From assembly GCA_964020975.1 (NCBI GenBank), contig OZ026626.1:10111060-10175059 (forward strand): DNA of 64,000 nucleotides. The letters are read 5' to 3'. This document shows, one piece after another, positions 1 to 10,554 of the stretch. Position 1 is the first letter of the stretch. The number at the start of each line of letters is the position of its first letter. The position numbers and the translations under genes were made by a program. The DNA comes from Hermodice carunculata. Lineage: Eukaryota > Annelida > Polychaeta > Eunicida > Amphinomidae. The notes beneath the pieces are model-generated. The model saw only the letters and a list, made by a program, of their open reading frames with translations, searched no databases and was not told the DNA's origin.

Positions 1-167
1 CACCTTTTCTTTATAAATAGTATTCATACAGAGTGCAATCTTTTTGTGAAGTATCTTGTGAATTAGTGTGCAACCGGCACGGCAGATTTTAGTTCCTATG
101 TGCAGGTGTAATATACTTTTTCAGGATTCTTGTAAAGCTATACAAAGTTTACAAAGTGAAAGCAACG

Positions 168-245
<78 letters not shown>

Positions 246-276
246 TTACTCCAGCTTACTAATTTGTTTTCCTCAG
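1..276 (+). other. intron upstream of the receptor exon
   Basis: No coding sequence is seen here. The stretch ends in a pyrimidine-rich tract and CAG (ttgttttcctcag), a good splice acceptor directly before the receptor exon. It also holds a long TA microsatellite at about 171-242. The earlier receptor exons, with signal peptide and the start of the first lectin domain, must lie left of the window. Confidence 0.65.
171..242. repeat. (TA)n microsatellite
   Basis: About 36 uninterrupted TA units lie in the intron just before the receptor exon. The tract can be read as a Tyr-Ile run in two frames, but that is only a low-complexity artefact. Confidence 0.95.
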
Positions 277-3200
277 GACACACTGAGATGGACTACAGGA
301 GACCCTGTAACGTTCTCCCAGGAAGTCCAGCCAGATCATATGAATCGCTGTTATGTTGCAAAATTTGGCGATCTGGTTCCTTCAGGTTTTCGCCCATTTC
401 CACCTGTCCGTCAAAATAACCTCTCAATATTGCATTCTGTGTATAGATGTGGTGCCCTAATCATGTGTAATTTTTACTGGAACTATCACTGGGTGATGGT
501 ACCATGTGGTGAGTCATATTCCAGCTCTGCTTTCATATGCGAAGTAAAGAGAAACCCTATTTATGTTGACTTCAGAGCAAAATACACTTTTGCTGGAACC
601 TCTTTTTTAACAGAGAAATATTGTAAAATGCCATGGGTATTAGTTGCTAAAATATGTGTATTACTCCGCTCTAGCTTAGGCATGATGACACACAACTCAG
701 CTCTGTCTCTCTGTGCAGGATACCAAGCTCATCTTGTAACTTTGCCTCACACATACCTCAGCATTTATCCCCGCTTTCATTTCCAACGCTATGCATTAGT
801 TCAAATATGGTCAAATTGTTTTCACATAACTGCGCTATACAGAAGAATGATAATGCAATTTGAAATATGGGCCATGTTTAATGGGCCGCCAGTATGGATA
901 TACATGGAAGAAAGTAATCTGGGATCTGTCACACTGGGAGCTGTAAGGTTAGTGGCTACCTATGACACAGAAATGATGTGCCTTCTAAATTGTGAGAATG
1001 AGCCATCAAGTGAGAAAGCACAAAACTGTAGGAAGGTAGAAGGAAGCTGTAAAAGCAAGTGTACGTGCAAAGCATTAATACCTCCAATCGGATTTCGGAT
1101 TGCTTGTTACACAGCTTCAAACTGTACCACACCACACTCAGTATTGTGCGAAAGCCTGCCTGGTGTTATTGAGCACTGTCAACATGGACAGTTTGAATGT
1201 GGCGATAAAACTTGCATTCCAGATCATTATGTATGCAATGGTGCAATTGATTGTCGCGACCCATTGTTCTTTGGAATTGATGAGGGCAACTGTTCACATA
1301 TCTGTTTCTTACAAAATGGCATGCCTAAAGTCCCTTCTTGGTGCGTAAAAAAATGTAAACCAGACACATGTACGTGCAAACCCTTTTACTTTCAATGTAA
1401 ACAGGGTGGATGCATTCCAATATCTTTTTTATGCGATAAATTTAATGACTGCGATGATAAAACTGATGAGATTATTTGCACCTTAAATAGTTTTAATAAA
1501 AGGGAGACAAACAAAACCGGAATAAGTAGAACATATACAACACCCTTTAGGGTTGGAGGCACAAGAAATAGCATCGGGTATTCTCTTGGGAAAATAATTC
1601 CATCAAATTGCACATTAGCCGATTGGCGGCCATGTTTGGACATACCTGGATCGCCATGTTTCCATATCGACTCCATTTGCGAATACGATTATGATTCTCA
1701 GGGAATGCTAATGTCGTGCAACAATGGCATGCATCTGGACAATTGCGATGCAATTCAATGCTCCCGAAGGTTCAAATGTCCTGGGTCTTACTGCGTGCCA
1801 ATAAAAAGAGTTTGTGACACTCTATGGGACTGTTCAAGAGGTGAAGATGAAGCTACCTGTAAAAATATGAATTGCGCTCTTCATTTTGTATGCAAGGAGG
1901 GACCACTGTGTATCCACCTCTCTGATGTATGCAATGGAAAGCTTGATTGTTTCAATCATGCTGATGATGAACGTGTCTGTTCTTTTGCTGATTGTCCCTT
2001 AAAATGTCGTTGTGTGGGCTTTTCTTTCGAGTGTGCAAATTTGAACATGACAAAAATGCCCTATGTTTCACCGTTCATGAGATCGATTGTATTCTGGGGC
2101 AATTGTCTTCACAGTTTTACACTCCAAAAGCATTTAACCTACCACTTCTTATATTACCTTGATATTAGTCATAACTATATTACCAAGATAGCCGTAGGAG
2201 CGTTTTTACATCAGTCTATGCTACATACACTCGACTTAAGTCGTAATATGATCACACATTTGGAATATTACACTTTGCAAAGGCTAAAACAGCTCAAAAG
2301 ATTGATTTTAAAGGGAAATTGCATCAGAAATATTGATCATCAATCTTTTGCTCAAATGGCGTCTTTGACTATGCTGTATCTTCAAAAGAACAAATTAAAA
2401 ATCATTAAGTCAGCAATGTTTGAAGCGCTACGACAACTTGATACTCTCGATCTTTCAGAAAATGAAATTCTTGTCCTTGAAAACAATGCATTTAATAATC
2501 TGTATCGCTTGCACACATTAAATATTACCGGGAACAAGATATTTGAAATACATCAAAATATGTTCCAAGAAACATCCAATTTACGAATTATCTACACCCG
2601 TCAAGTGGAGATATGCTGCCTTTCTCCCCAGGGCACTACATGTGTTCCTGAAGTATACAGGTATAGCGAGTGCTGTCTTCTCATAAGGGCAGGAGTAAAT
2701 GAACGCCTCGTTTGGGTTATTGCAATTTGGTGTCTTATACTAAACAGTTTGCCTAGCGTGATACAATTTTATAAAGGCAGCAAGTTTACTCATGCACTTG
2801 TTGAGAGATACCTGTCATTAATGGATGGATTAGCTGGTATCTACCTGTGTCTTCTTATATATGGTGATTTGTTGTATGGAGATGCTTACTTGGCATATCA
2901 CAGAGCATGGATCTCAAGTGTATGGTGCAAGATTGCCGGCTTACTATCTGTCTTTTCATTTCTGGGCTCTGTTTACATTGTTTGTCTCCTAACGCTTGAG
3001 CGATTTAAAGCTGTTGTCCTTGTATTTAGGTTTTCAAGCTGGGGACGTTCCAAAGCGCTTTACGTATCATGTGTTTGGTTTACTGGTTTATTGTTGCTCA
3101 ATTTGTATGTCATTCTTTCTTGGTCACATATTTTTGAAACTGAGCATCCGTGTTTGTCAGCAGTCTGTTTTCCCTTAATTATACCATCACCATATAATCT

Positions 3201-3564
3201 GGTGATTCGAAGCATTGCAATTGGTTGCATTTCTATAGGTTTTACTTTTATAATATATGGCAACCTTGCCTGCATTGTGGCTATTCAAAAAAGTAACAAA
3301 AAGTTCAGGAATAGCAAACGGAATGTTCGAGGAACTCAAAGACTTTTGGCAATAACATTTCTCACAATAACATTATATGCTCCTATAATTGGATTCATTG
3401 TGTCCTTCCATCTGGGATGTCCAGATAATCTTATACTTGTCGACACTTTTGTTATTTTCATATTACCATTAAGCTCTGCTGTAAATCCTATTCTGTATGC
3501 AAAAATCTCCTTAATAAGATGTGTTCAATTTAAAGCTTACAATTGGTCAAAATGGTTTCACTAA
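277..3564 (+). CDS. GRL101-like LGR receptor, 3' exon (CTLD-LDLa-LRR-7TM)
   Basis: Large terminal exon of a class A GPCR of the leucine-rich-repeat receptor (LGR type C / snail GRL101) kind, expected at the plasma membrane. The open frame runs unbroken from a splice acceptor at 276/277; the ATG at 340 lies inside a domain, so it is not taken as the start. In order: the end of a C-type-lectin-like domain (to about 560, FICEVKRN); a second divergent lectin-like domain (about 616-1155); four LDL-receptor class A modules (1177-1293, 1375-1479, 1759-1860, 1873-1980), each with six-Cys spacing and an acidic end; a cysteine-rich LRR cap (about 1996); six 24-residue LRRs (about 2150-2590); a short Cys-rich hinge; and seven helices (about 2707-3510). 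Helix 3 ends LERFKAV (ERF for DRY) and helix 7 holds NPILY. The cytoplasmic tail is only about 19 residues. Ligand unknown. GRL101 and the relaxin receptors are the named relatives; orthology is not claimed. Confidence 0.88.
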   Translation, partial: DTLRWTTGDPVTFSQEVQPDHMNRCYVAKFGDLVPSGFRPFPPVRQNNLSILHSVYRCGALIMCNFYWNYHWVMVPCGESYSSSAFICEVKRNPIYVDFRAKYTFAGTSFLTEKYCKMPWVLVAKICVLLRSSLGMMTHNSALSLCAGYQAHLVTLPHTYLSIYPRFHFQRYALVQIWSNCFHITALYRRMIMQFEIWAMFNGPPVWIYMEESNLGSVTLGAVRLVATYDTEMMCLLNCENEPSSEKAQNCRKVEGSCKSKCTCKALIPPIGFRIACYTASNCTTPHSVLCESLPGVIEHCQHGQFECGDKTCIPDHYVCNGAIDCRDPLFFGIDEGNCSHICFLQNGMPKVPSWCVKKCKPDTCTCKPFYFQCKQGGCIPISFLCDKFNDCDDKTDEIICTLNSFNKRETNKTGISRTYTTPFRVGGTRNSIGYSLGKIIPSNCTLADWRPCLDIPGSPCFHIDSICEYDYDSQGMLMSCNNGMHLDNCDAIQCSRRFKCPGSYCVPIKRVCDTLWDCSRGEDEATCKNMNCALHFVCKEGPLCIHLSDVCNGKLDCFNHADDERVCSFADCPLKCRCVGFSFECANLNMTKMPYVSPFMRSIVFWGNCLHSFTLQKHLTYHFLYYLDISHNYITKIAVGAFLHQSMLHTLDLSRNMITHLEYYTLQRLKQLKRLILKGNCIRNIDHQSFAQMASLTMLYLQKNKLKIIKSAMFEALRQLDTLDLSENEILVLENNAFNNLYRLHTLNITGNKIFEIHQNMFQETSNLRIIYTRQVEICCLSPQGTTCVPEVYRYSECCLLIRAGVNERLVWVIAIWCLILNSLPSVIQFYKGSKFTHALVERYLSLMDGLAGIYLCLLIYGDLLYGDAYLAYHRAWISSVWCKIAGLLSVFSFLGSVYIVCLLTLERFKAVVLVFRFSSWGRSKALYVSCVWFTGLLLLNLYVILSWSHIFETEHPCLSAVCFPLIIPSPYNLVIRSIAIGCISIGFTFIIYGNLACIVAIQKSNKKFRNSKRNVRGTQRLLAITFLTITLYAPIIGFIVSFHLGCPDNLILVDTFVIFILPLSSAVNPILYAKISLIRCVQFKAYNWSKWFH

Positions 3565-3609
3565 GTTTATGTTGGATATCATAATATATCAATTACTGTG
3601 AAATGAATG

Positions 3610-3615
3610 AATAAA
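3610..3615 (+). promoter_or_regulatory. polyadenylation signal of the receptor gene
   Basis: AATAAA lies 46 bases after the receptor stop codon, in AT-rich sequence. The short 3' untranslated region is plausible but unproven. Confidence 0.5.
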
Positions 3616-3752
3616 TGATACACAGTCGTGTAGAATCCAAGTGGTTCCTCAAGTTGTATTTTTGTACTTACTTGGCCTTGAATGGTTGAGCGACAGTAAT
3701 GAAAACCTTTGACACATCTTTCTTTTCTGAGATTGAATTGATATACAGTGAA

Positions 3753-3910
3753 ACCTGTCCATTGTGGACACCTGTGGGAATAACAAAAAAGTGTCCATAG
3801 TTAGTAGGTATCCACAATAGACAGGTGTTTTGAACAAGCAAATTGAACTTTCGTTCCTAAACATAACATTATACAGATGTGTGCATTATCGTGTCCACAA
3901 GGACAAGTTT
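3753..3910. repeat. 'tgtccac' interspersed repeat with inverted core
   Basis: Two arms, 3753-3772 and 3807-3826, form an imperfect inverted repeat around acctgtccattgtggac. A third related word follows at about 3890 (gtgtccacaaggacaag). Similar words recur beside the CARD gene (about 60890 and 61290), so this looks like a short dispersed element rather than host coding sequence. Confidence 0.5.
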
Positions 3911-3956
3911 TACTCTATTGTCTCAAAATTAAAAACAGTTCATACAAAGTAATATT

Positions 3957-3986
3957 TCTTTTTTTTTTTTTTTTTTTTTTTTTTTT
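3957..3986. repeat. poly(T) tract
   Basis: A near-pure T run, possibly the reverse-complement tail of a retroposed fragment. The sequence from here to 4560 shows no gene. Confidence 0.6.
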
Positions 3987-4564
3987 CAATTTTGCAATTT
4001 TGTGCTTGACACCTTTATATTGCTGCTATGGGATACGTTTTTTGGTCCTTCGCGGGGAGGTAAATGAATTAGTAAATTTACCGTTGCAACTAGTGGCAGC
4101 AATATTCTGACAATTTCCCATACATTTATATTGATCTGAAATAAAATAGTGAGATATAAATTTCAGATTGTTATGTCTTGATGCCTAAGAAAAGATAAAA
4201 AAACTAGTCCACCGAGTTTGGATCAAAGACGGGACATATGATTAGTGCAGTGAAGTACACAATTATTGCTTATAAAATGACTTTTACCAGAACTAGATAC
4301 TGGGCGTACGTAAAACACATGAACACAATGTAATTATAGTTAAAGTGGAAATAAAATTATTGAATTTGATACAACTAGCCTGAATGGTGATTGGCCATAA
4401 AAATGTTTAAACGATACCAATTTTACACCACTTGTTGCCAATGCAGCCCTTTCTTACTCAATGAACTGTGCGGACCAATGGATCCCTAATCGCTGATTAA
4501 TAGAGGGTGTTGTTCTTAGGAGCTGCAAGTTGCAATGCAGAAACTGTATGGTATTTGTGTCTTT

Positions 4565-4955
4565 ATGTCGAGAACAACTTTCTTGTAGTCATAACTCCAT
4601 TGGTCATTCCGAGCTCTTTACTCTCCATAAGCCAACTTGTCATTCTCTAACCTACACACATATGGATGTGCCATTGCCCAGATTGTACACGTTCTTCTGT
4701 ATGATTTTTGACATAGGCTGTATCAGCCCACATAAATGAAAATGTCTTCAGCGGGGAACTACTCAGAACATTTTTCGGGACCTGTAGCCATACATGTCTC
4801 TCTAAGTAGCAGCTGCTTGTCTAAGCTAAATATTCAGCAAAGACAACCCACATAATAATGAATAAATATGAACGTGGCAAATGATGAATTAGCTAAAAGC
4901 GTTAAGTTTTGCTTATAAATGCAGAACTTCATTATGGATAAAGAATACGCATGTT
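4565..4955 (+). repeat. repeat R, copy 1 (3' module of Penelope-like element)
   Basis: Closely similar to 44166-44560 and more distantly to 7086-7400. Shared words include gtagtcat near the left edge, ctaacctacacacatat/ctaacctatatacatat, and a long block from aaatattcagcaaagac to aatgaataaatatga. In both this copy and 44.2 kb it lies on one side of Penelope-like RT sequence, so it is probably the non-coding end of that element. Confidence 0.6.
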
Positions 4956-5059
4956 GAATTCAAAAAATAAAAAATAAGCAACTACATGTATTTTGAGTTT
5001 GCCAATAGTGATTGAGTCAAAAAGTGACCCATCAACTGGTCAAAATAAAAGGATAAATT

Positions 5060-5340
5060 GATGAAAAGGACTCTCAAATGGCTACAAAATTATCAAACAA
5101 CACAAGATGTATTGATGATATTGCTTTCGCAAATGAAACAACTTTAGTGAAATTACTAAAGAAATTTACCCAAAAGATATCCCTCTGGAAGATAACAATT
5201 CAGATGGTTTCCGAGATGTGTTTCTGGGCTTGGATATTCTGGTCACTACTGAAAGGTTTTGCACTAAAGTCTATCATAAAACAGATGAGTTTCGCTCTGA
5301 AGTGGTTAACTATTTTTCCCCTTACCGTAATATTTAGGAA
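5060..5340 (+). pseudogene. Penelope-like RT fragment, inverted segment
   Basis: Encodes the reverse-transcriptase stretch MATKLSNNTRCIDDIAFANE, matching QMATKLSNNARYIDDIA in the longer copy at 45.3-47.4 kb. The key motif reads CIDDIA here instead of YIDDIA. This piece lies on the plus strand although the adjoining piece (5341-6325) is on the minus strand, so the copy carries an internal inversion. It is short and decayed, with no intact enzyme. Confidence 0.65.
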
Positions 5341-6325
5341 GCTATTGCATATAATTTGGGTATTAAGAGCAAAAGTGAAATAGAGTAGTCCTTTCCAGAA
5401 ATTTTGATATGTTAATTACTTTTCATCTCATCCTTATGTGTTTATATTAAATTAGCAATGGATTGTTTGTGTAATTTATATGCCTCATTTTCTCTTATGT
5501 GTGAAATATTGTTAATGCTAATTTCATTTTTCAAAACATCCAGACAATATTTTTTGCAGATGATCCCAAAATCGTCACCTGCTGTATCAATGTTAGTCAT
5601 TTCAAATCTTTGTTGTATTTCATTCATTGCTTTTGAAACTTTAGGTTCTTTTAAATTTACCATATTGATATTCTTAATTTTGGGATTGGTATTTATAAAT
5701 TATAAAATCTATTTCTAAAGACTTTTTTTCAAGTGTGACAAACCATCCTTCAAATTTCTGAAATTCATTTTTTTCTTTCTTTGTCCTTTTTATACAGTAG
5801 CAATCAAATGCACTACATGTATCATAAAATATACTGTCAATGTTTAACTTAGTATATATCCAAATTTTTATCCCTTTTTCCTCAATTCTTTGAAAATTAA
5901 ATATTGTATTGCACCCTAATCACCTGTAAATACAAGTTTGTGTTAAGTATCAACAAAATTGGAATATTTATTGTCAGCCATACATGATGTGATTCGCTGC
6001 GATATCCTCAAGAGTAATTGAGGCTAGCGATTGCGTGTAATTCATGATACATTGCCCTATATTATTGCCATGTTTATAGGACATGATAGGGGGTCTTTTA
6101 TCTTGCGTTCCTTGGGAGTCATGTGAAGAACAAATTTCAATTCGAAAAGGGACTGAATGTTCAGTGAATCAATAATTTTGTGTTTGAAAACAATGCTGCA
6201 AAACATTTATTCCTTTTGTTTTTCGTATTAGAATCTTGTTTCCGATTAGGCATAAACGATTTCACAAAAAATGTGGAATTGTGTGTTCAGAAAAAGACCC
6301 AAATATTCACATAAATATACGGGTC
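5341..6325 (-). pseudogene. Penelope-like element, 5' part, decayed
   Basis: Collinear with about 46390-47375 of the second copy, on the same strand. The best-preserved open stretch (5442-5663, minus) contains NIDTAGDDFGIICKKY, matching NIDKAGNNLGIICKKY in the other copy. Similarity stops at about 6325, near where the other copy abuts the CXC gene, so this is probably the true 5' end of the element family. Several stops and frame changes are present. Confidence 0.65.
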
Positions 6326-6394
6326 TACACACACGATTTTGTATGGTTGTAACAACAACAACAAATCAATTAAGAACAGAAAACTTATTTTAAT

Positions 6395-6510
6395 GTCCAA
6401 GCATGAGGCCTGTTTGGCCATGTATTGTTAACAGATAACCATTTGATTTTTTACGTGCAGCTCGGGCCTCTGGCCAACTCTTTTTCCCACCTGGCGTTGC
6501 CTGATAAACA
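6395..6510 (-). pseudogene. possible C-type-lectin-like exon fragment
   Basis: On the minus strand, after a possible acceptor (catgtttatcag), the frame reads SWPEARAARKKSNGYLLTIH. This resembles the W-x-E-A-R...C...G-x-L-x-x-I block of the C-type lectin fold, with Arg where the conserved Cys is expected. Nothing further of the domain is seen before a stop. It may be a decayed lectin or receptor exon related to the family at 277-3564, or chance similarity in a short frame. Confidence 0.3.
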
Positions 6511-7085
6511 TGAGAAAAGCCTGCATAAAATGTAAGCCCACAGCACTCAAACGACTCTTCACGTTTTCTCAAACGAAAGTGAATATGATAGCTGCAAAAA
6601 TTTTCCAGATGACATCAGTACTTGTATACGTATCTTTGATCGTGATGTGTAGTATATTTTCTTCACACCCCTGAATAAATAGAAGAAGAGCACTTAATGG
6701 GAAACACACACAGGTTGAATGTAAAATCACTTGAACAATCAACGAGTGCAATTGGTTTTATACTTCATGTCAGAGATGTATTTGACTTTCGTCCAGGAAT
6801 AAACAGTCCATACCATTTGCACACTCGTCTTTATATAATAATCAAGTTTGGTAAACAGGGATGTCAAGGAGTGAGACGCTAACGCATGTCATTATATAAA
6901 TAAGACCACAATACATATATGTAAAATGTAAAAAGAAGATTAAATCTAAATTATGATGTTGAGGAGAACATACTCTGACTTTCCAAATCTCCCGGTTATA
7001 TCTCACCTTTTGACTCTTCTTATAGACAGTCACCGGCGCTGGTGCTCCTGTGACTCATCAGCATTTCGAGGGGTAATGTGACATA
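6511..7085. other. no gene recognised
   Basis: AT-rich sequence with short frames only. No repeat shared with the rest of the window was noticed. Confidence 0.5.
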
Positions 7086-7400
7086 TCTACACCAGAGTCC
7101 AGCACCACTTCCTGGCTGCCATTTCCCTATTCAACAGTCCAAACCCTATACGGTCCCTAAGCTAGCGTGTCCCTGTCTAACCTATATAAATATAGAGGTA
7201 CTATTTTACATTTTGCTCATGTCCTGCTGTAGAATTTGACCTAGTCTGCATTTATCCAAATGTATATCAGGGCCTTTAGCGAGAAACTGCTCACATGTTT
7301 CGGCGTATGTACACGTATATGTCACTCTGTAGCTACGCCCATTAAAAAACTACCCCAACATTCAGGCAAGATGCATGGTTTGAACAATTTCAGTTAAATT
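7086..7400 (+). repeat. repeat R, copy 3 (old)
   Basis: Diverged relative of 4565-4955 and 44166-44560. Shared words include caccacttcct, tgtccctgtctaacctatat and cacatgtttcgg. No Penelope-like RT sequence adjoins it, so it is a solitary end piece. Confidence 0.5.
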
Positions 7401-9080
7401 TGCGGTGAAAAAATGCATTGTTCTTTATATGCAAAGTAGTTTTGACAGTTGATAATGTATATATGTTACATAAGTGCAAAATATTTTACATAATGTGTAA
7501 ATCTTTTTCAGATATGTGTAATACGCTTCCCACTTTATCCAATTTACCTGTGTCGTCTGCGAGTCCAAATAAAAGCTTAATACACACAGACACATGCGTA
7601 CACACATATACCTATATTTATTCTATCTTTAAGTGTGAATTATCATTTTTTGGAGTGAAAATCAAAAGTAGTAACTCAATGTAGATCACATGACCTAAAT
7701 ATTGTTAATTGTGATGCACTGGCATTAATGAGGTGAGGCCTTGATATTAAGACAAAATTAAATGTACGCGGGCAATGTTTGATTATGCGCCACGCGTTGA
7801 CATAGAATAATGAATGTAAAAAGTGTTTATACCTAAAGTATCTTCCATCATTATAGCCTGGAGAGCCATATGCTCTTTTGAACATTTTAAAGAAATATAC
7901 ATATATTTTCACAATGCCAATCTCTAGTATATAGTTCAGCCAATCATTTCCCATATTCATAAATTTCAAAACAACAATGACAGCATAGAGATTCAAGAGT
8001 TAACAAAACTTCAACACCCTTATTCTTATACCAATGTGGAAAAACAAATTTCACGACTGATTTGAAAAAAGGTAGTTACCCATTAAAAAGCAACTGGTGG
8101 TTTCAAAGCAGTTCTCTTAACCTTTGAAATATTCTTCATTGACCAGGGACTATAGTTTTTTCCAAAACATATGCGTCCAATCACTTGAAACCCAAACTGT
8201 AACACTTGTTGCAATGACAAAAAGATACAAGGTAGGCCCGTTACGTTTTGGTTCGCCTGAATTAAATATGAAGCACATATACAATTCCCCTCGTCGCATA
8301 CTAGAAGCCAACGTCAGCTTGTATACACTATTGTTATGTCCTTTGTGGCCCACTTAACTCACGGAGTTGAATAACCAATAACCGTCCGGTTTTTGTTTTT
8401 CCTTGTGTATTGTATGGTTCTTTAAACTGTTCTTTTTTGCTGACAATATAAAGATTTTGTCGGTTGTACATGGTTTTATGGCAGCAACAAAGCGTTTTAA
8501 GCCACCCATTATAGGTTAATGCTAATTGAACTTAATGACTTACAAATAAGCGACAATAAATAACAACACTTATAGCCTCTCTGTCAGTCTTGAAACAGTG
8601 AGTGTCGCTCTCCCCCCCCCCCCTTTTTTTTTTTTGTTTGGTAGCACTCCCATAGTCACCTGGCTAACGTTTATAAACTTGGCTGATCGTGTGCGCATCG
8701 TGTGTTTCGTTTGTCTCATATTGACTGTCTTTTCTACCAGCGAGAAGGATTCAGCTAGGGCAAAGTCCTCTTCCTAATCTCCTAATCGTGAGCTACATAA
8801 ATGTGTAATAAATGTTTGAATGGATATAATAACATGTGTTTAAACCAACAGTCATGGTTTATTATATCCCTCTGCTTATCTACTCCGTTCAACTGTAATC
8901 TTTACCTCAATGTGCTAATATTACAGCCTTCAGTATCCCATGGCTGGCGTTCTATTACATATATTTATTAGGTAGCCCTTATTTTATTTCTTGAGTTTTC
9001 ATATGTTTCATTCTTCTATATTGCTCATTAAGCAGTCAAGCTATGCCCCGAAAATTGTGTGATTTTTAGCCACACAAAGT
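7401..9080. other. no gene recognised
   Basis: AT-rich with short unconvincing frames. It contains a (C)n(T)n tract at about 8611-8636. No domain or splice-bounded exon could be supported. Confidence 0.5.
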
Positions 9081-9137
9081 AGATGGATGGATGGATGGAT
9101 AGATGGATGGATAGATAGATAGATAGATACATAGATG

Positions 9138-9180
<43 letters not shown>

Positions 9181-9235
9181 GGATGGATAGGTAGATAGAT
9201 AGATACATAGATAGATACATAGATAGATAGATAGA
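9081..9235. repeat. (GATA/GATG)n microsatellite at a LINE tail
   Basis: Imperfect tetranucleotide array. It touches the 3' end of the minus-strand LINE fragment at 9240-10060, so it may be that element's tail, which on the LINE strand reads (CTAT)n. Confidence 0.9.
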
Positions 9236-9239
9236 AAGG

Positions 9240-10060
9240 AGTAAATTACTCCATTTTTTTAGTTCAGGTGCTTCGTTAAATTAAATTTAAACATTGATTT
9301 TGACCAGTAGCTTTTACTCTTATCTGAAAATTTATTCCAGGATACTGTTGCTTGGGAAAAAGGTGTATTCAGCTGGTCATTTACGTGGAATGAAAAAATA
9401 TGATCGCTTGACATAGTGTTATGTGAATGCTAATCTGGCACATGAGTGAATCCAGAATTGAGGTAAGATAGACATCGTTTGTAATAGATGTTGTAAGCAT
9501 GATTATGTAAGAGTTGAGATGGCCTTAAATCAACATCTAACATTCCAACTTTCCTCAATTATGTTGGGCCAATGTGGCATCTGGAATCTAATTCCAGGAT
9601 ATACCGAACTGTTTTGTTTTGACAAATAATGAGTTTCTTTTAATTTTTTTTTTTTTTTTTTTTTTTTTGCTGAAATCGATGGATACCAACTTGAGATACA
9701 TCAGTAAAAGTTAGGTTGTATCCAGGTTGACACAAAAACTTTTGGTATCCAAAATGTTGGATTGTCGATACAGAAATTTCTCAAGGGAATTTGTCTTATT
9801 GACAATATTACTTACAATATTGTCACCCGAGAGGGATTGATCCAGCTGAACACCTAAGTATTTCACAGACGGTTGTGATTTAATTACATGGTCTTGAGTA
9901 ACTCCTATAAACTTTTTTTTTCGTTTTCCTTTTTTAACCGAGAGGATGCATCCTATTTTAGCACAGTGCATAAAGAGCCGATTGTCAATTAGCCAATTAA
10001 AAGGTGACAATTATTCAAGTAAAGATAAGCAAAAAATACGTTTTTGGAAAGGTCATACTC
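9240..10060 (-). pseudogene. 5'-truncated LINE (CR1/L2-like), RT C-terminal part
   Basis: The minus strand encodes the last part of a non-LTR reverse transcriptase: CILSVKKGK, then SVKYLGVQLDQSLSG, NIVNKTNSLEKFLYRQ, and after an A-rich gap (poly-T at 9639-9668) a C-terminal block with NTPFSQATVSWNKFS, typical of the end of CR1/L2/jockey-type ORF2. The catalytic YADD region is absent, so the copy is 5' truncated. Several frame changes occur. The 3' end runs into the GATA array, as does the LINE at 41.2 kb. Confidence 0.65.
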
Positions 10061-10554
10061 AACAAAAACAAATTAAAATTGTTTTATCAGAATTGTTGTT
10101 TATTTGTATATGCTATAAACAACCATTTCTTTCATCTGAAAGCACAGTATCTCATGGATAAACAAAAGGGGAAATAACTTTTTGATGTTTTATCAAACTG
10201 CAAACCGCTGCCAGACAAGTACTGGCCACATTTGTGGCTATAAAATGCACAGCATGATTACCTTAACCTTAAGAGTTCACCTCGTCCTCTGTTTTAGGTT
10301 GGTAGTGATGTAAATTTCTACCATGTTCATGCAATTATGGTTCAGTGAGTTTTTCATCTTTTATGGGATTTGTTGCACATTTTTGACAAATGTTATGAGA
10401 CACACTTCCTCCAAAATCGTAGGGCCAGTTGCTTGTAAATTAGAAACATAGAAACACATTTACATACACACCCAAATCAAGGTTTCTGCAATTGGCATCA
10501 TGGTATTTTTTATTTCCTCATTAATATGTAAATTCCTGTAATTTTGTTGATATT
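10061..10554. other. no gene recognised
   Basis: AT-rich spacer between a LINE fragment and the truncated end of the Gmr1-like gypsy element. No coding similarity seen. Confidence 0.5.

Noticed and set aside
1547-1753. Minus-strand frames inside the receptor exon
   Set aside because: They are shadows of the strongly supported plus-strand coding frame.
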